Shown here: positions 46,130 to 55,370 of the stretch, piece by piece
Layout: each line of letters begins with the position of its first letter
Numbering within the stretch: the stretch's first letter is position 1
Source of the DNA: an uncultured Bacillota bacterium
GTDB lineage: Bacteria; Bacillota_I; Bacilli_A; Culicoidibacterales; ZOR0006
Length of the DNA: 64,000 nt
Direction of reading: 5' to 3'
Assembly: GCA_945956935.1 (NCBI GenBank)
Contig: CAMFJD010000008.1
Location: 1-64,000 of the forward strand
Made by a program: the position numbers and the translations under genes
Notes under the pieces: generated by a model
Seen by the model: only the letters and a program-made list of their open reading frames with translations
What the model was told of the DNA's origin: nothing
Databases searched by the model: none

Positions 46130-46445
46130 AAATTTGGGTCTTGACTTGAGCTTTTTTCCTATGCACAAGTTCAGAAGCAAATCTATAATGAAATTCACGA
46201 AGAAGGGAAGAGTACTCTGTTGACGTACCAACAAGCGAGCTTGGGATCGGTGGAAGCCAAGTGGAACACGCAATTGACGAACGGAACCTGGAGTGATGAA
46301 TCAAAAAAGTGATTTTCAGGTGTTTATTGATTGATACAAGATATAAACAAACAAGCCTGGAAATAAATAGGGTGGAACCGCGAGTGAACTCGTCCCTATG
46401 TATTGTCTTTTAGGCAAGCATAGAGATGGGCTCACTCTTTTATAT
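46130..46445 (+). promoter_or_regulatory. Glycine T-box riboswitch
   Basis: The conserved T-box AGGGTGGAACCGCG lies at 46369-46382 and is followed by a 19-bp terminator stem (46382-46400/46419-46437) and T-run; the antiterminator is the alternative fold of the T-box region. Stem I with an AGCGAGC-type distal element lies at about 46185-46300. The likely specifier is GGA at 46283-46285 (Gly), tentative. Uncharged tRNA-Gly pairing would permit read-through into glyS. Confidence 0.92.
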
Positions 46446-46461
46446 TAAGGAGGAATTTACC

Positions 46462-47838
46462 ATGGCAAATCATACAATGGAACAGCTCGTAAACCACGCA
46501 AAAGCGCAAGGTTTCGTATATCAAGGAAGTGAAATTTATAACGGATTAGCAAATACTTGGGATTACGGACCACTTGGTGTGGAATTAAAAAACAACTTAA
46601 AGAAATTATGGTGGAAGAAATTTATCCAAGAATCACCGTATAATGTTGGATTAGATTCAGCAATTTTAATGAACCCGAATGTGTGGGTAGCATCGGGTCA
46701 TGTTGGTGGATTCTCAGATCCATTAATGGATTGTAAGGCATGTAAGACGCGCCATCGTGCTGATAAATTAATTGAAGATTTTTCGAACCAAGAAATCGTA
46801 GCTGATGGATGGACAAATGAACAAATGCAAAGTTATATTACTGATAATGGGATTAAATGTCCCGACTGTGGTGCCACTGACTTCACGGATATTCGTCAAT
46901 TTAACTTAATGTATAAAACATTCCAAGGTGTTGTTGAAGAAGCGAAAAATGTTGTGTACATGCGTCCTGAAACAGCGCAAGGGATTTTTGTTAACTTCAA
47001 AAATGTACAACGTACATCACGTAAAAAAGTACCATTTGGAATTGGACAAATTGGAAAATCATTCCGTAACGAAATTACACCAGGAAATTTTATTTTCCGT
47101 ACACGTGAGTTCGAACAAATGGAATTAGAATTTTTCTGTAAGCCAGGAACGGATTTAGAATGGCATGAATTTTGGAAAAATGCAGCACAACAATTCTTGT
47201 ACAATTTAGGATTAAATCCTGAAAATATTCGTATGCGTGATCATGATCAAGATGAATTATCACACTATTCAAATGCGACAAGTGACCTTGAATATAAATT
47301 CCCATTTGGTTGGGGAGAGTTATGGGGAATCGCTGATCGTACTGATTATGATCTTCGTCAGCATCAAGAACACTCAAAACAAAGCATGGAATATCATGAT
47401 CCACAAACAAATGAGAAGTATATCCCATATTGTATTGAACCATCAGTTGGGGTTGATCGTTTAATGTTGGCAATTATGAACGATGCGTATGATGTTGAGC
47501 AAATTGATGAAAAAGATTCACGTGAAATTATGCGCCTACACCCAGCTTTAGCACCGTATAAAGCGTGTGTTTTACCATTAGTAAAAAAATTAAGTGAGCC
47601 AGCATTAGATGTATATGCAACATTAGCGAAAGACTTTATGATTGAATATGATGAAGCTGGAACAATCGGGAAACGTTACCGTCGTCAAGATGCTATCGGA
47701 ACACCATTCTGTATTACAGTTGATTATGATACATTAGAAGATCAAAGTGTAACTGTTCGTCACCGTGATACAATGGAACAAACACGTGTACACATTGATG
47801 AACTAAAGTCATACATAGAAGCAGCAATGCAATTTTAA
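46462..47838 (+). CDS. glyS: Glycine-tRNA ligase (alpha2 type)
   Basis: A 458-aa class II synthetase of the dimeric type. N-terminal [25 protein letters not shown], a zinc pair CKAC...CPDC, motif 2 [14 protein letters not shown], motif 3 SVGVDRLM and the C-terminal anticodon-binding domain with [18 protein letters not shown] 46462 follows AAGGAGGAA. Expression is controlled by the T-box leader upstream. Confidence 0.96.
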   Translation: MANHTMEQLVNHAKAQGFVYQGSEIYNGLANTWDYGPLGVELKNNLKKLWWKKFIQESPYNVGLDSAILMNPNVWVASGHVGGFSDPLMDCKACKTRHRADKLIEDFSNQEIVADGWTNEQMQSYITDNGIKCPDCGATDFTDIRQFNLMYKTFQGVVEEAKNVVYMRPETAQGIFVNFKNVQRTSRKKVPFGIGQIGKSFRNEITPGNFIFRTREFEQMELEFFCKPGTDLEWHEFWKNAAQQFLYNLGLNPENIRMRDHDQDELSHYSNATSDLEYKFPFGWGELWGIADRTDYDLRQHQEHSKQSMEYHDPQTNEKYIPYCIEPSVGVDRLMLAIMNDAYDVEQIDEKDSREIMRLHPALAPYKACVLPLVKKLSEPALDVYATLAKDFMIEYDEAGTIGKRYRRQDAIGTPFCITVDYDTLEDQSVTVRHRDTMEQTRVHIDELKSYIEAAMQF

Positions 47839-47883
47839 GCTAACAATACGAATAATAAAATAGCGTGTGGAAGGAGGATTAGC

Positions 47884-49653
47884 ATGGCGAAATTACCAGA
47901 ACCATTTATTGATACAGTGAGACAATCTGCAGATATTGTTGAAGTGATTGGAGATTATATTGCCCTTGAAAAACGTGGGCGTAATTATTTTGCCTGCTGT
48001 CCGTTTCATAATGAAGATACACCCTCAATGTCAGTATCACCAGAAAAGCAAATTTTCCATTGTTTTGGATGTCATGAAGGTGGAAATGTTTTTAGCTTTG
48101 TAATGAAATATTTACACATTTCGTTTGTTGAGTCTGTTTTATTACTCGCCGAGAAATACGGTGTGACATTGCCAGAAGGTGATTTTACACCACAAGCAAA
48201 AGTACAGATTGCACCACAGTTACAGCGATTGTATGATATCAATGAATGGGTTGATAAATTATACAAACAAGTACGAGTGAGTCCACAAGGTGTACACGCA
48301 CAAAACTATTTACATCATGTACGGCAATTAAGTGATGCAACAGTAGAAATGGTTGAAATTGGCTTCGCACCAAGAGAACATGTTCTTGAAGCATTTTTGA
48401 GAAGTCGAGATTTAGCAATTGAAGATGCCATGCAACTGGGTCTTGTTCACGGACAAGAGACAAGTAATAAATACGATGCGTTTTTTGGGCGAATAGTTTT
48501 TCCAATTCACGATGTTCATAATCATGTTATTGGATTTAGTGGGCGGGTGTTTTCAACAGAAGATAGTGATAAACCAAAGTACTACAATAGCCCGGAATCA
48601 CCAATTTTCCAAAAAGGAAAGCATTTATATTTTTTACACAAGGCAAAAGACTATGCAAGGCGACAACAGTTCATTGTTCTAACTGAGGGTGTTATGGATG
48701 TTGTGGCATTTGTGAATGCGCAAGTGTATGGAACTGTGGCATCATTGGGTACCGCATTTACGCTAGAACAAGCAAAATTATTGAAGCGCTATACAAACAC
48801 AGTTGTTATTTGTTATGATGGTGATTTAGCAGGGCGAAAAGCAACGTTGGCAGCTGCAAAACTACTAGAGCAACAACGTATTGAAGTGAAAGTTGCATAC
48901 TTACCAGATGGACAAGATCCAGATGATTATGGAAAACAAGCAGGAGTACAAGCACTGATTAGACTTGTTCAAGAGCCAATTACATTGTTGGAATTTAAAT
49001 ATCGATCATTGCGTACTGGATTTCATTTGAGTAATTATGATGATCGGAAACAATATATTGTTCTGATGCTACAAGAATTAGCTCAGTTAGAAAATCCAAT
49101 TGATAAAGAACTCTATTTACAGCGTTTATCTGTTGAATTTGAAATCAATTTGAGCACGTTGCAGCAGCAGCTTGAGCAATTACAAGTCACCGTAAATCAT
49201 GCAAGACACCAAGCAATTGTTATTCCACAGCAGCAACATCGTTATCGTAAAGAAGAAGTAGCAGAACGTCATATTATCTTTGCTATAGCATCATCAATTG
49301 AGTATGCTAAACGTTACCAACAACAATTAAATTTCTTGTATGATGATCAATTACGAGCAATTGCTTACTATATTTTATCGGCATATCGACAACGAGATAC
49401 AATCTCAATTAGTGAACTTGTTGAATATATGAACGAAGAACAAGAACTTGTGAAAATTTTTAGTGAAATCGTTCACAGCTATGATGTGAAGATGATAAAT
49501 GAAGTATATTTTATTGATTGTATGGCTACGGTGAAAAATCGTGTGAATGACGATGCAATTAAAAAACTCGAAGATCAGCTAAAACTCGCCACAAATGAAG
49601 AAGAGAAGGTAGCATGTTTTTTAGAGATTATGAAAATAAAAAATAAAGGTTAA
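47884..49653 (+). CDS. dnaG: DNA primase DnaG
   Basis: A 589-aa primase: zinc-binding domain ([11 protein letters not shown] ... HCFGCHEGG, about 38-62), TOPRIM core ([22 protein letters not shown], about 260-315) and a helical C-terminal helicase-binding region. It makes RNA primers at the fork with DnaB/DnaC helicase. It is followed 13 bp on by rpoD, the conserved macromolecular synthesis operon order. ATG 47884 follows GGAAGGAGG. Confidence 0.96.
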   Translation: MAKLPEPFIDTVRQSADIVEVIGDYIALEKRGRNYFACCPFHNEDTPSMSVSPEKQIFHCFGCHEGGNVFSFVMKYLHISFVESVLLLAEKYGVTLPEGDFTPQAKVQIAPQLQRLYDINEWVDKLYKQVRVSPQGVHAQNYLHHVRQLSDATVEMVEIGFAPREHVLEAFLRSRDLAIEDAMQLGLVHGQETSNKYDAFFGRIVFPIHDVHNHVIGFSGRVFSTEDSDKPKYYNSPESPIFQKGKHLYFLHKAKDYARRQQFIVLTEGVMDVVAFVNAQVYGTVASLGTAFTLEQAKLLKRYTNTVVICYDGDLAGRKATLAAAKLLEQQRIEVKVAYLPDGQDPDDYGKQAGVQALIRLVQEPITLLEFKYRSLRTGFHLSNYDDRKQYIVLMLQELAQLENPIDKELYLQRLSVEFEINLSTLQQQLEQLQVTVNHARHQAIVIPQQQHRYRKEEVAERHIIFAIASSIEYAKRYQQQLNFLYDDQLRAIAYYILSAYRQRDTISISELVEYMNEEQELVKIFSEIVHSYDVKMINEVYFIDCMATVKNRVNDDAIKKLEDQLKLATNEEEKVACFLEIMKIKNKG

Positions 49654-49666
49654 CGGAGGGTCACAT

Positions 49667-50869
49667 ATGTCAAAAGAGCAAGTAATTCCACAAGAACTAC
49701 AAGATAGTTTAAAAGAGTACGCAAAAGCACAAAAAAGCTATATTACACATGAGCAAGTGATTGATGAAATCGCAGCATTCCCTGAGATTGATCCAATTGA
49801 TGTGATGAAATTTTTATTGGAAAATAAAATCAATGCAGTTGAAGAACTTGATGATAACACAATTGACGCTGAAGAGTTGAAAGCTGAAGAATTAGAAAGT
49901 GAAGATTTAGATGATTTATCAATTGATGAAACAATTATAGGTCCTGATATTGAAGCGGATGAATTTAAAGATGATATTAGTGATAAATTACTCGATAAAA
50001 AACTTGATGTTGAAGATATCGGAATTCGAATTAATGATCCAGTACGTATGTATCTAAAAGAAATCGGGCGTGTTGATTTGCTGACACAAGACGAAGAAAT
50101 TGAACTTGCACAAATCATTGCAGGTGATGATCCATTTCGTGCAGAAATTGCTAAACAACGTTTAGCTGAAGCAAACTTACGTCTTGTTGTAAGTATTGCG
50201 AAACGTTATGTTGGACGCGGTATGTTATTTTTAGATTTAATCCAAGAAGGAAATATGGGATTAATTAAAGCGGTTGAAAAATTTGACTATGAAAAAGGGT
50301 TTAAATTTTCAACATATGCAACATGGTGGATTCGTCAAGCAATTACACGTGCAATTGCTGACCATGCACGTACGATTCGTATTCCAGTTCACATGGTCGA
50401 GACAATTAATAAGTTGAACCGTATTCAACGTAGTTTGGTTCAAGAATTGGGTCGTGAGCCAGAACCTGAAGAATTAGCAGCAGCTATGGAATTACCTGTC
50501 GACAAAATTCGCGAGATTTTAAAAATTTCACAAGAACCTGTATCATTAGAGACGCCAATTGGTGAAGAAGATGATTCACACTTAGGAGATTTCATTGAAG
50601 ATCAAGATTCAGTTTCACCAACTGAATATGCGACCAATGAAGTATTAAAAGAACAAATCCGTGATGTATTAGAACGTTTAACTGATCGTGAAGAACGTGT
50701 TTTACGTTTACGTTTCGGTTTAGATGATGGTCGTACTCGTACATTAGAAGAAGTAGGACAAGAATTTGGCGTAACACGTGAGCGTATCCGTCAAATTGAG
50801 GCAAAAGCACTGCGTAAATTACGTAACCCATCAAAAAGTAAACATCTTAAGGATTTCATGGAAAAATAA
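49667..50869 (+). CDS. rpoD: Primary sigma factor RpoD/SigA
   Basis: A 400-aa sigma-70. A short acidic region 1.1, region 1.2 ([11 protein letters not shown]), region 2 with the -10 recognition helix ([21 protein letters not shown]), region 3, and region 4 HTH ([22 protein letters not shown]). ATG 49667 follows CGGAGGGT. It recognises the TTGACA/TATAAT promoters seen throughout this window. Confidence 0.97.
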   Translation: MSKEQVIPQELQDSLKEYAKAQKSYITHEQVIDEIAAFPEIDPIDVMKFLLENKINAVEELDDNTIDAEELKAEELESEDLDDLSIDETIIGPDIEADEFKDDISDKLLDKKLDVEDIGIRINDPVRMYLKEIGRVDLLTQDEEIELAQIIAGDDPFRAEIAKQRLAEANLRLVVSIAKRYVGRGMLFLDLIQEGNMGLIKAVEKFDYEKGFKFSTYATWWIRQAITRAIADHARTIRIPVHMVETINKLNRIQRSLVQELGREPEPEELAAAMELPVDKIREILKISQEPVSLETPIGEEDDSHLGDFIEDQDSVSPTEYATNEVLKEQIRDVLERLTDREERVLRLRFGLDDGRTRTLEEVGQEFGVTRERIRQIEAKALRKLRNPSKSKHLKDFMEK

Positions 50870-50935
50870 TGAATATGCCTTTTGATACGCATTTAATCCA
50901 GTAAATAAAAGCTTTCATGTTTTTGTTTCAAAGGT

Positions 50936-50958
50936 ATTGATAACAAATTGATAACAAA
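50936..50958 (+). repeat. Tandem repeat near the element boundary
   Basis: ATTGATAACAA occurs twice in tandem (50936-50946 and 50947-50957), between the rpoD stop and the first gene of the integrative element. It may be part of the attachment region, but the other end of the element is outside the window. Confidence 0.35.
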
Positions 50959-50992
50959 AAACCACGAAAAATTCAATTTTCGTGGTTTTTTT
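50956..50992 (+). terminator. Intrinsic terminator after rpoD
   Basis: 15-bp stem AAAAAACCACGAAAA/TTTTCGTGGTTTTTT (50956-50970/50977-50991) with a T tail; it may serve both strands. Confidence 0.85.
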
Positions 50993-51011
50993 ACGCTATT
51001 CAGGCGATTTC

Positions 51012-51040
51012 TTGATTTAGGTACTCAACTATGATACAAT
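51012..51040 (+). promoter_or_regulatory. Promoter of the type I toxin-like gene
   Basis: TTGATT (51012-51017), 17-bp spacer, TGATACAAT (extended -10, 51032-51040). Confidence 0.65.
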
Positions 51041-51061
51041 TTCGCTTGAAAGAAGTTTATT

Positions 51062-51315
51062 GCGGTAGCAAATCCATTTATGGAGGTGTTGCCTATGATT
51101 TTTTTCTTCGCTTACTTCCAAGAAGGGAGTAAGCATGGTAGATGTCTTAGGAATCATAGCGATCATGACAGCATTTTTTACAATGCTCAAAGTAATCGTA
51201 GATTTTCTTACAGCTAGTTTTGAACTAAGCGAAAAGGTTTCTAACAAAAGAAAAAAACAGCAATAGACTTTGGCGAGTTAAGCTGTTTTTTAACGTTTTA
51301 TTTAACTGCTACCGC
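51062..51315 (+). promoter_or_regulatory. Long-range 5'-3' inverted repeat in the toxin-like mRNA
   Basis: GCGGTAGCA (51062-51070) near the expected transcript start is the exact complement of TGCTACCGC (51307-51315) after the small gene. Such 5'-3' locks keep type I toxin mRNAs untranslated. Together they frame the 43-aa gene; the antisense RNA, if any, has not been located with certainty. Confidence 0.45.
51135..51266 (+). CDS. Small membrane protein, type I toxin/holin-like
   Basis: A 43-aa protein with one hydrophobic helix (VLGIIAIMTAFFTMLKVIVDFL) and a basic, charged tail (KVSNKRKKQQ), the design of type I toxins such as the Fst/TxpA group. ATG 51135 follows AAGGGAG. A second short frame (ATG 51095) with its own GGAGGTG overlaps its start in another phase, suggesting coupled or occluded translation. 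No family assignment is possible by eye. Confidence 0.6.
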   Translation: MVDVLGIIAIMTAFFTMLKVIVDFLTASFELSEKVSNKRKKQQ

Positions 51316-51332
51316 TTTAGACGGCTTGCATT

Positions 51333-51366
51333 AAGGAGTCATGTTGTCGCATGGCTCTTTTCTTTT
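51333..51366 (+). terminator. Terminator of the toxin-like transcript
   Basis: GAGTCATG/CATGGCTC with one G-U (51336-51343/51350-51357), extended by AAG/TTT pairs, and a T-rich tail. Confidence 0.7.
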
Positions 51367-51503
51367 TCATTATATCAAAAATACGAATGAAAGCAAATAA
51401 AAAGTAGATGAGTAGTTTTGAATTTCGGATACTTTACTTTTGTTCACAAACACAGCGTTTTAAATGTATAAAAGTAAAGTGATGGTAATATGTATGAATG
51501 TAA

Positions 51504-51612
51504 TTGATTTTTCTGGAAAATTCGGTATAATTAAAAGTGCAAATGATACATTTTTTAATACATGTTGCCCTTGTGGAAACAATAAGTCAAGAAGGATTAT
51601 ATCCTTCTTTTT
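51504..51612 (+). ncRNA. Short terminated leader RNA upstream of fic
   Basis: A promoter TTGATT-16-TATAAT (51504-51509/51526-51531) would start a transcript near 51538 that meets an intrinsic terminator, AAGAAGGAT/ATCCTTCTT plus T-run (51589-51612), before the fic gene. The product would be a 70-75 nt RNA; read-through would give fic mRNA. Either an attenuator or a small regulatory RNA. Confidence 0.5.
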
Positions 51613-51642
51613 GTATATAATTAGTGAAAAGGAGTTTTTTGA

Positions 51643-52443
51643 ATGAACACAAAATCATATTTAAAACGATATCTTAACGATGTTATTTATTCACAAGCTT
51701 TTTCAGAGGGAATTGCAGCAACATTCCCAGAAACTGAAAGAATATTGGAAGGTAAGAAAGTTGATGGTATTTCTAGTAGTGACTATGAGGTCATCATATC
51801 TCTAAAACGTGCATGGCAATATATTTATGATAATTTAGGTAAAGACTTTTACTATGAAGATATTGCTCTATTAAATGCCATTGTCAGTGATGCTACAAAT
51901 GATCGCCCTGGTCAATTAAGACAAGAAGATGTTTTTGTTCGTGATAAAGATAATAACCGTTGGTATCCTGAATTGCCAAAAGAATATGATGTTAGAGATA
52001 CAATTTTTAAGCTGAATCAAATAAATGATCCACTCGAAAAAGGTTTTGCATTTTTTGCATATTTTACTAGAAGTCAGGTTTTTAATAATTGTAATAAGAG
52101 AACATCGTTTTTACTAGCAAATAAAGTATTTTTAGAAAATGAGTTAGGTATCTTATACCCAACTCCTAATGCAGCTAAAGATCAAGAATATAAAATTGAA
52201 TTAGTTGAATATTATAAATCACAGAATACAGATAAACTATTTAAATTGTTGCTCGAAAATAATTTTCATAATTACAAATTAGATTCGATTCGAAAAGAAA
52301 GTAAGTCCGAAACTGTACCATGCCATATTGTTTTAGAAGTAATTAAATCTTCCACCGAATCAATAAAATCTGATGTATATGACTTTTGTGGTGTAACAAA
52401 AGAAGAAGTACATGGATTAACTAAAGACCACCAAGAACGTTAA
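51643..52443 (+). CDS. Fic-like protein with degenerate active-site motif
   Basis: A 266-aa Fic-fold protein: N-terminal inhibitory-helix-like TFPETERILEGKKV followed by DYEVIISLKRAW, and a core motif at about 150-165 reading SQVFNNCNKRTSFLLAN. Canonical Fic has HxFx(D/E)GN(G/K)RxxR; here His is Gln, the acid is Asn and the first Gly is Cys, while N, K and R are kept. AMPylation by the usual His is therefore unlikely. The C-terminal 80 residues are unassigned. ATG 51643 follows AAAGGAG. Element cargo, possibly a toxin or defence protein with altered chemistry. Confidence 0.7.
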   Translation: MNTKSYLKRYLNDVIYSQAFSEGIAATFPETERILEGKKVDGISSSDYEVIISLKRAWQYIYDNLGKDFYYEDIALLNAIVSDATNDRPGQLRQEDVFVRDKDNNRWYPELPKEYDVRDTIFKLNQINDPLEKGFAFFAYFTRSQVFNNCNKRTSFLLANKVFLENELGILYPTPNAAKDQEYKIELVEYYKSQNTDKLFKLLLENNFHNYKLDSIRKESKSETVPCHIVLEVIKSSTESIKSDVYDFCGVTKEEVHGLTKDHQER

Positions 52444-52466
52444 AAAGAGCCATCAGGCTCTTTTTT
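52442..52466. terminator. Convergent terminator between fic and int
   Basis: 10-bp stem AAAAAGAGCC/GGCTCTTTTT with an ATCA loop; T-rich on both strands. Confidence 0.8.
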
Positions 52467-52467
52467 G

Positions 52468-53604
52468 TTACAGACGATTGAGGAATGATAAAATTTCATC
52501 CTCTTTTTCAGGAAATAAATGCGCATATATTTCTAGTGTAGTTGTGACACTTGCGTGTCCTAGCCGTTGCTGCACCATAAGTGGTTCAGCACCACCATTG
52601 ATGAGTAAACTTGCATGGCTATGCCGCAAATCATGAAAATTGATATTTGGAAGTCCTAGCTTCAATAAAATCCCTTTCTTTTTATAAAGTAAATTTGAAT
52701 ATAAAATAGGATTTATTTTTTCATCTGAGAAAATGAACCATTCATCTGAAAAATTTTTATATACTTGATCAGCTTCTAAATACCGATCGAATATCTCAAT
52801 AACTTGTTTTGGTATAGAAATCATTCTGATTGATGAGCTTGTTTTTGGAGTAGATATACTAGATTCATATTTACCAGTATCTTTATTGATGCCATAAACC
52901 GCATTTTGATAAATGGATATTTTTTTCTTTTGAAAATCAATAGCAGAGTATGTTAAAGCTAATAATTCACTAACACGCATCCCAGTTAAATACAAAACTT
53001 CCAAAATATCTTTTAATAATTGATGTTCTTCAGGAATTTGATCTAGAAATGAATAAATCTGTTTATGCGTGTAACATTTCATTTGATTCGGTTTTTTGAT
53101 TTCAGCATATTTTGGTGGTGAAAATTTATGATGCATTTTAGGAATATCATAATGCTTTTCAGCATACTTAATCATTGCCATAAAGACACTGTGTAACTCT
53201 TTTGCACTTGAAAGCTGTAGTGGCTTATACTTGGAATCTTTAGGCGGATTAAAAAGAGATTCATGTAGTGCAACAATATGAGCATTTGTGAGGTTTTTTA
53301 AAGCAACGTTTCCTATAAAAAATCGCACTCGTCCGTTCAATGATCCAACTATACCTTTGAGTGTATTTGGTTTAACAATTTTTTTCTTATCTTCGATATA
53401 GATATCTATTAAATCACTGATAGTCCAATTCACACTGTTGTAAACACCGTTATTTAATGATCCAATAAATTCATGTTCAGCAGCAAGTGCAGCACGTCTA
53501 GTTTTAAATCCACGTTTCAATTTCTGTTTTTTATTTCCTTGTATATCTGTGTAACGAACACTAAAATACCAATTTTTATTATTACTTTCTTTATATACTG
53601 ACAT
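52468..53604 (-). CDS. int: Tyrosine integrase
   Basis: A 378-aa phage/ICE integrase: N-terminal AP2-like arm-binding domain (NWYFSVRYTDIQGNKKQKLKRGFKTRRAA), core-binding SAM-like domain, and catalytic domain with Arg in LTGMRVSELLAL, HxxR in HDLRHSHASLL and RLGHASVTTTLEIYAHL with the nucleophile Tyr. ATG 53604 follows GGAGAG. It marks the left part of the element inserted next to rpoD. The 54-bp repeat array lies just upstream. Confidence 0.95.
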   Translation of the reverse strand: MSVYKESNNKNWYFSVRYTDIQGNKKQKLKRGFKTRRAALAAEHEFIGSLNNGVYNSVNWTISDLIDIYIEDKKKIVKPNTLKGIVGSLNGRVRFFIGNVALKNLTNAHIVALHESLFNPPKDSKYKPLQLSSAKELHSVFMAMIKYAEKHYDIPKMHHKFSPPKYAEIKKPNQMKCYTHKQIYSFLDQIPEEHQLLKDILEVLYLTGMRVSELLALTYSAIDFQKKKISIYQNAVYGINKDTGKYESSISTPKTSSSIRMISIPKQVIEIFDRYLEADQVYKNFSDEWFIFSDEKINPILYSNLLYKKKGILLKLGLPNINFHDLRHSHASLLINGGAEPLMVQQRLGHASVTTTLEIYAHLFPEKEDEILSFLNRL

Positions 53605-53669
53605 AACTATCTCTCCATTTATGTAAATTTTTTATTGTCAAAAAGACAATTTTAGTGGGTTTTAGTTTT

Positions 53670-53878
53670 GTGGCACAAGAGTGCTACAAAGGGTCTACAA
53701 TGTGGCACAAACTTCATTATTTTGTGCCACAAGAGTGCTACAAAGGGTCTACAATGTGGCACAAACTTCATTATTTTGTGGCACAAGAGTGCTACAAAGG
53801 GTCTACAATGTGGCACAAACTTCATTATTTTGTGCCACAAGAGTGCTACAAAGGGTCTACAATGTGGCACAAACTTCA
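53670..53878. repeat. Four 54-bp tandem repeats
   Basis: Three full units (53670-53723, 53724-53777, 53778-53831) and a 47-bp partial fourth. They are identical except that units 1 and 3 begin GTGGCAC and units 2 and 4 GTGCCAC, so the array arose by doubling of a 108-bp dimer. Each unit ends with GTGGCAC plus an AT-rich stretch, so GTGGCAC/GTGCCAC can form hairpins within or between units. Unit length is a multiple of three, and several frames stay open with an 18-residue periodic sequence, probably meaningless. No spacers, so not CRISPR. The rest of the 53605-54013 gap holds the terminator at 53888-53914. Confidence 0.9.
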
Positions 53879-53887
53879 AGAAATGAC

Positions 53888-53918
53888 AAAAACCACTCGA
53901 ATTGAGTGGTTTTTTATA
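53888..53918. terminator. Bidirectional terminator beside the repeats
   Basis: 11-bp stem AAAAACCACTC/GAGTGGTTTTT (53888-53898/53904-53914); T-rich on both strands. Confidence 0.75.
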
Positions 53919-54013
53919 ATACTATTATATCATGTCGAAATGACAATTTTAAGTCTTTTTGACAAATTCGTGTTGTTCGCTAACTTTTGAAATTAATAAG
54001 AATAAATTGGATT

Positions 54014-54286
54014 CTAGTTGTCAAAAGTAGCTATCTGCGCTTGTAATTCTAAAATTTCTGAATGCTGCTCTTGAATAATTTTTTTATATGATTCTATTTG
54101 TGTTTCATATTCCAGTTCATAATCAGCACGTTGTTCATCAAGTGAATGTAGTTGATCTTGTACTACTGATAGCCTATTTTTACCATTGATAAGCTGATCA
54201 TTTAGTAGAGTAATCTCTTTTTTATTTTTGTTTTTTCCTAAGATGTAGGCAATGCCAGCAACACTTAAAATAATTATGAAATTCAT
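54014..54286 (-). CDS. Membrane-anchored coiled-coil protein
   Basis: A 90-aa protein with an N-terminal hydrophobic helix (residues 2-18, FIIILSVAGIAYILG), a Lys-rich turn and a long coiled coil (about 25-85). The topology fits a small membrane-tethered scaffold, such as phage or conjugation accessory proteins. Start ATG 54286 follows AAGGAGTAA. No family recognised. Confidence 0.65.
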   Translation of the reverse strand: MNFIIILSVAGIAYILGKNKNKKEITLLNDQLINGKNRLSVVQDQLHSLDEQRADYELEYETQIESYKKIIQEQHSEILELQAQIATFDN

Positions 54287-54314
54287 AGATTTACTCCTTA
54301 TTCTATATTTGTGG

Positions 54315-54527
54315 AAAAGTATCGTTAGCCTAGTAATTTAGGGGGTGCATTTTTTACACCCCTGATTTTATGGGACAAATGCATAAAAAGTATCGTTAGC
54401 CTAGTAATTTAAGGGGTGCATTTTTTACACCCCTGATTTTATGGGAGTGCATTTTTTGCACCCCCTATTTTACTGATGTAACAACTATGAAAGCAGTAAT
54501 TTAGGGAGTGCATTTTTTGCACCCCTT
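54315..54527. repeat. Two 61-bp direct repeats and four related hairpins
   Basis: Copies at 54315-54375 and 54386-54446 differ by one base. Each contains a GGGGTGCATTTTTTACACCCC-like hairpin, and two more hairpins of the form GGAGTGC-ATTTTTT-GCACCCC follow at about 54443-54466 and 54503-54525. The first stem is 6-7 bp with T-rich loop. They lie between the repressor and coiled-coil genes (gap 54287-54592). They could act as transcription attenuators or protein-binding iterons. Confidence 0.8.
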
Positions 54528-54544
54528 ATATACTATATAAAGAA

Positions 54545-54564
54545 TATACTTATTTATAAGTATA
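54545..54564. promoter_or_regulatory. 20-bp palindrome downstream of the repressor gene
   Basis: TATACTTAT-TT-ATAAGTATA is perfectly symmetrical and followed by another ACTTATACTT. Possible operator for one of the element's regulators. Confidence 0.35.
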
Positions 54565-54592
54565 CTTATACTTCTCAAGGGAGAGAGGAAAT

Positions 54593-55201
54593 CTAAAATT
54601 CATCGCTACAAGACCATATCAATTTACCTAAAATCTCAATATTCTGTTTTTTCAAATCAATAATTTCAGAGTTATATTCATCAGAATAGCTATCTGGTTT
54701 TAAGACAACCGTTTCATCATCTAAACGATAAAACCGTTTTAACGTAGCATCTTGATGATCAACCAAAATAACAGCTATTTCACCATTCTCAACTGTGCTT
54801 TGTTTTTTGATGATGGCTATTGCTTTATCATGTAGCACTTTAGACATAGAATCACCATGTACTCGTAAAGCAAATAAATCAGAACCGTATTTCATAAAGA
54901 TTGGAGCAGGAATATACACTTCACCTTCAAATGAGGATATAGCCATGATAGGTGTACCCGCAGGAATTTTACCAATGATCGGCAATGAGTCATTTGAAAT
55001 GCCTAAAATAAAATCACTAGATACACCGAAAATTTTTGATAAATTCGAAATAACTTCCGTTGGTGGAGAAGCGTAACCTGTTTCATAGTTACTTATAGAT
55101 TGTTTAGAAAGGCGTAATTGATTAGCCAATTCTTGCTGGGTCATTTTATTTTTTTGTCTAAGATATTTTATTTTTTCTGAAATAATATTTTCAGAAACCA
55201 T
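54593..55201 (-). CDS. CI/LexA-type repressor (XRE HTH plus S24 peptidase)
   Basis: A 202-aa repressor: N-terminal XRE helix-turn-helix (MTQQELANQLRLSKQSISNYETG) and a C-terminal S24 self-cleavage domain with Ala-Gly cleavage-site-like IPAGTP, catalytic Ser in VHGDSMSK and Lys in DATLKRFY. It would keep the element quiet and be cleaved on RecA activation in the SOS response. Start ATG 55201 follows GAGGGTGA. Divergent from the Cro-like gene. Confidence 0.93.
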   Translation of the reverse strand: MVSENIISEKIKYLRQKNKMTQQELANQLRLSKQSISNYETGYASPPTEVISNLSKIFGVSSDFILGISNDSLPIIGKIPAGTPIMAISSFEGEVYIPAPIFMKYGSDLFALRVHGDSMSKVLHDKAIAIIKKQSTVENGEIAVILVDHQDATLKRFYRLDDETVVLKPDSYSDEYNSEIIDLKKQNIEILGKLIWSCSDEF

Positions 55202-55267
55202 GAATATCACCCTCTCTTATTTACGAATAAATAAAGTATACAACCAAGAAGCGCACTTTTTTAATGA

Positions 55268-55321
55268 GTACAAAATAAATGTACAATTTCATTGGACAAT
55301 GACTTTTTGGTATGATATAAT
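55268..55321 (+). promoter_or_regulatory. Operator and promoter of the Cro-like gene
   Basis: 17-bp dyad GTACA-AAATAAA-TGTAC (55268-55284) upstream of TTGGAC (55292-55297), 18-bp spacer, TATAAT (55316-55321). ATTGGACAAT and ATTGGACTAT repeats flank the -10. It is the expected CI/Cro switch region. Confidence 0.6.
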
Positions 55322-55370
55322 TGGACTATAGAGCTTTTAAAAAACAATTTAGTTGTATTGGAGTGTGTTT

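Noticed and set aside
50870-51000. tRNA gene as the attachment site of the element
   Set aside because: No cloverleaf or CCA-adjacent sequence could be seen; only a terminator and a short tandem repeat.
51464-51646. 60-codon open frame before fic
   Set aside because: It contains a promoter and an intrinsic terminator hairpin and lacks a ribosome site; better explained as non-coding leader.
53670-53878. Possible CRISPR array
   Set aside because: Units are identical throughout with no unique spacers; it is a plain tandem repeat.
53670-53914. Type III toxin-antitoxin RNA (ToxI-like repeats plus terminator)
   Set aside because: Downstream on the plus strand there is no ToxN-like gene; the next gene is on the opposite strand and encodes a membrane coiled coil.
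53655-53990. Overlapping open frames across the 54-bp repeats
   Set aside because: All arise because the unit length is a multiple of three; no ribosome sites and the peptides are mere repeats.
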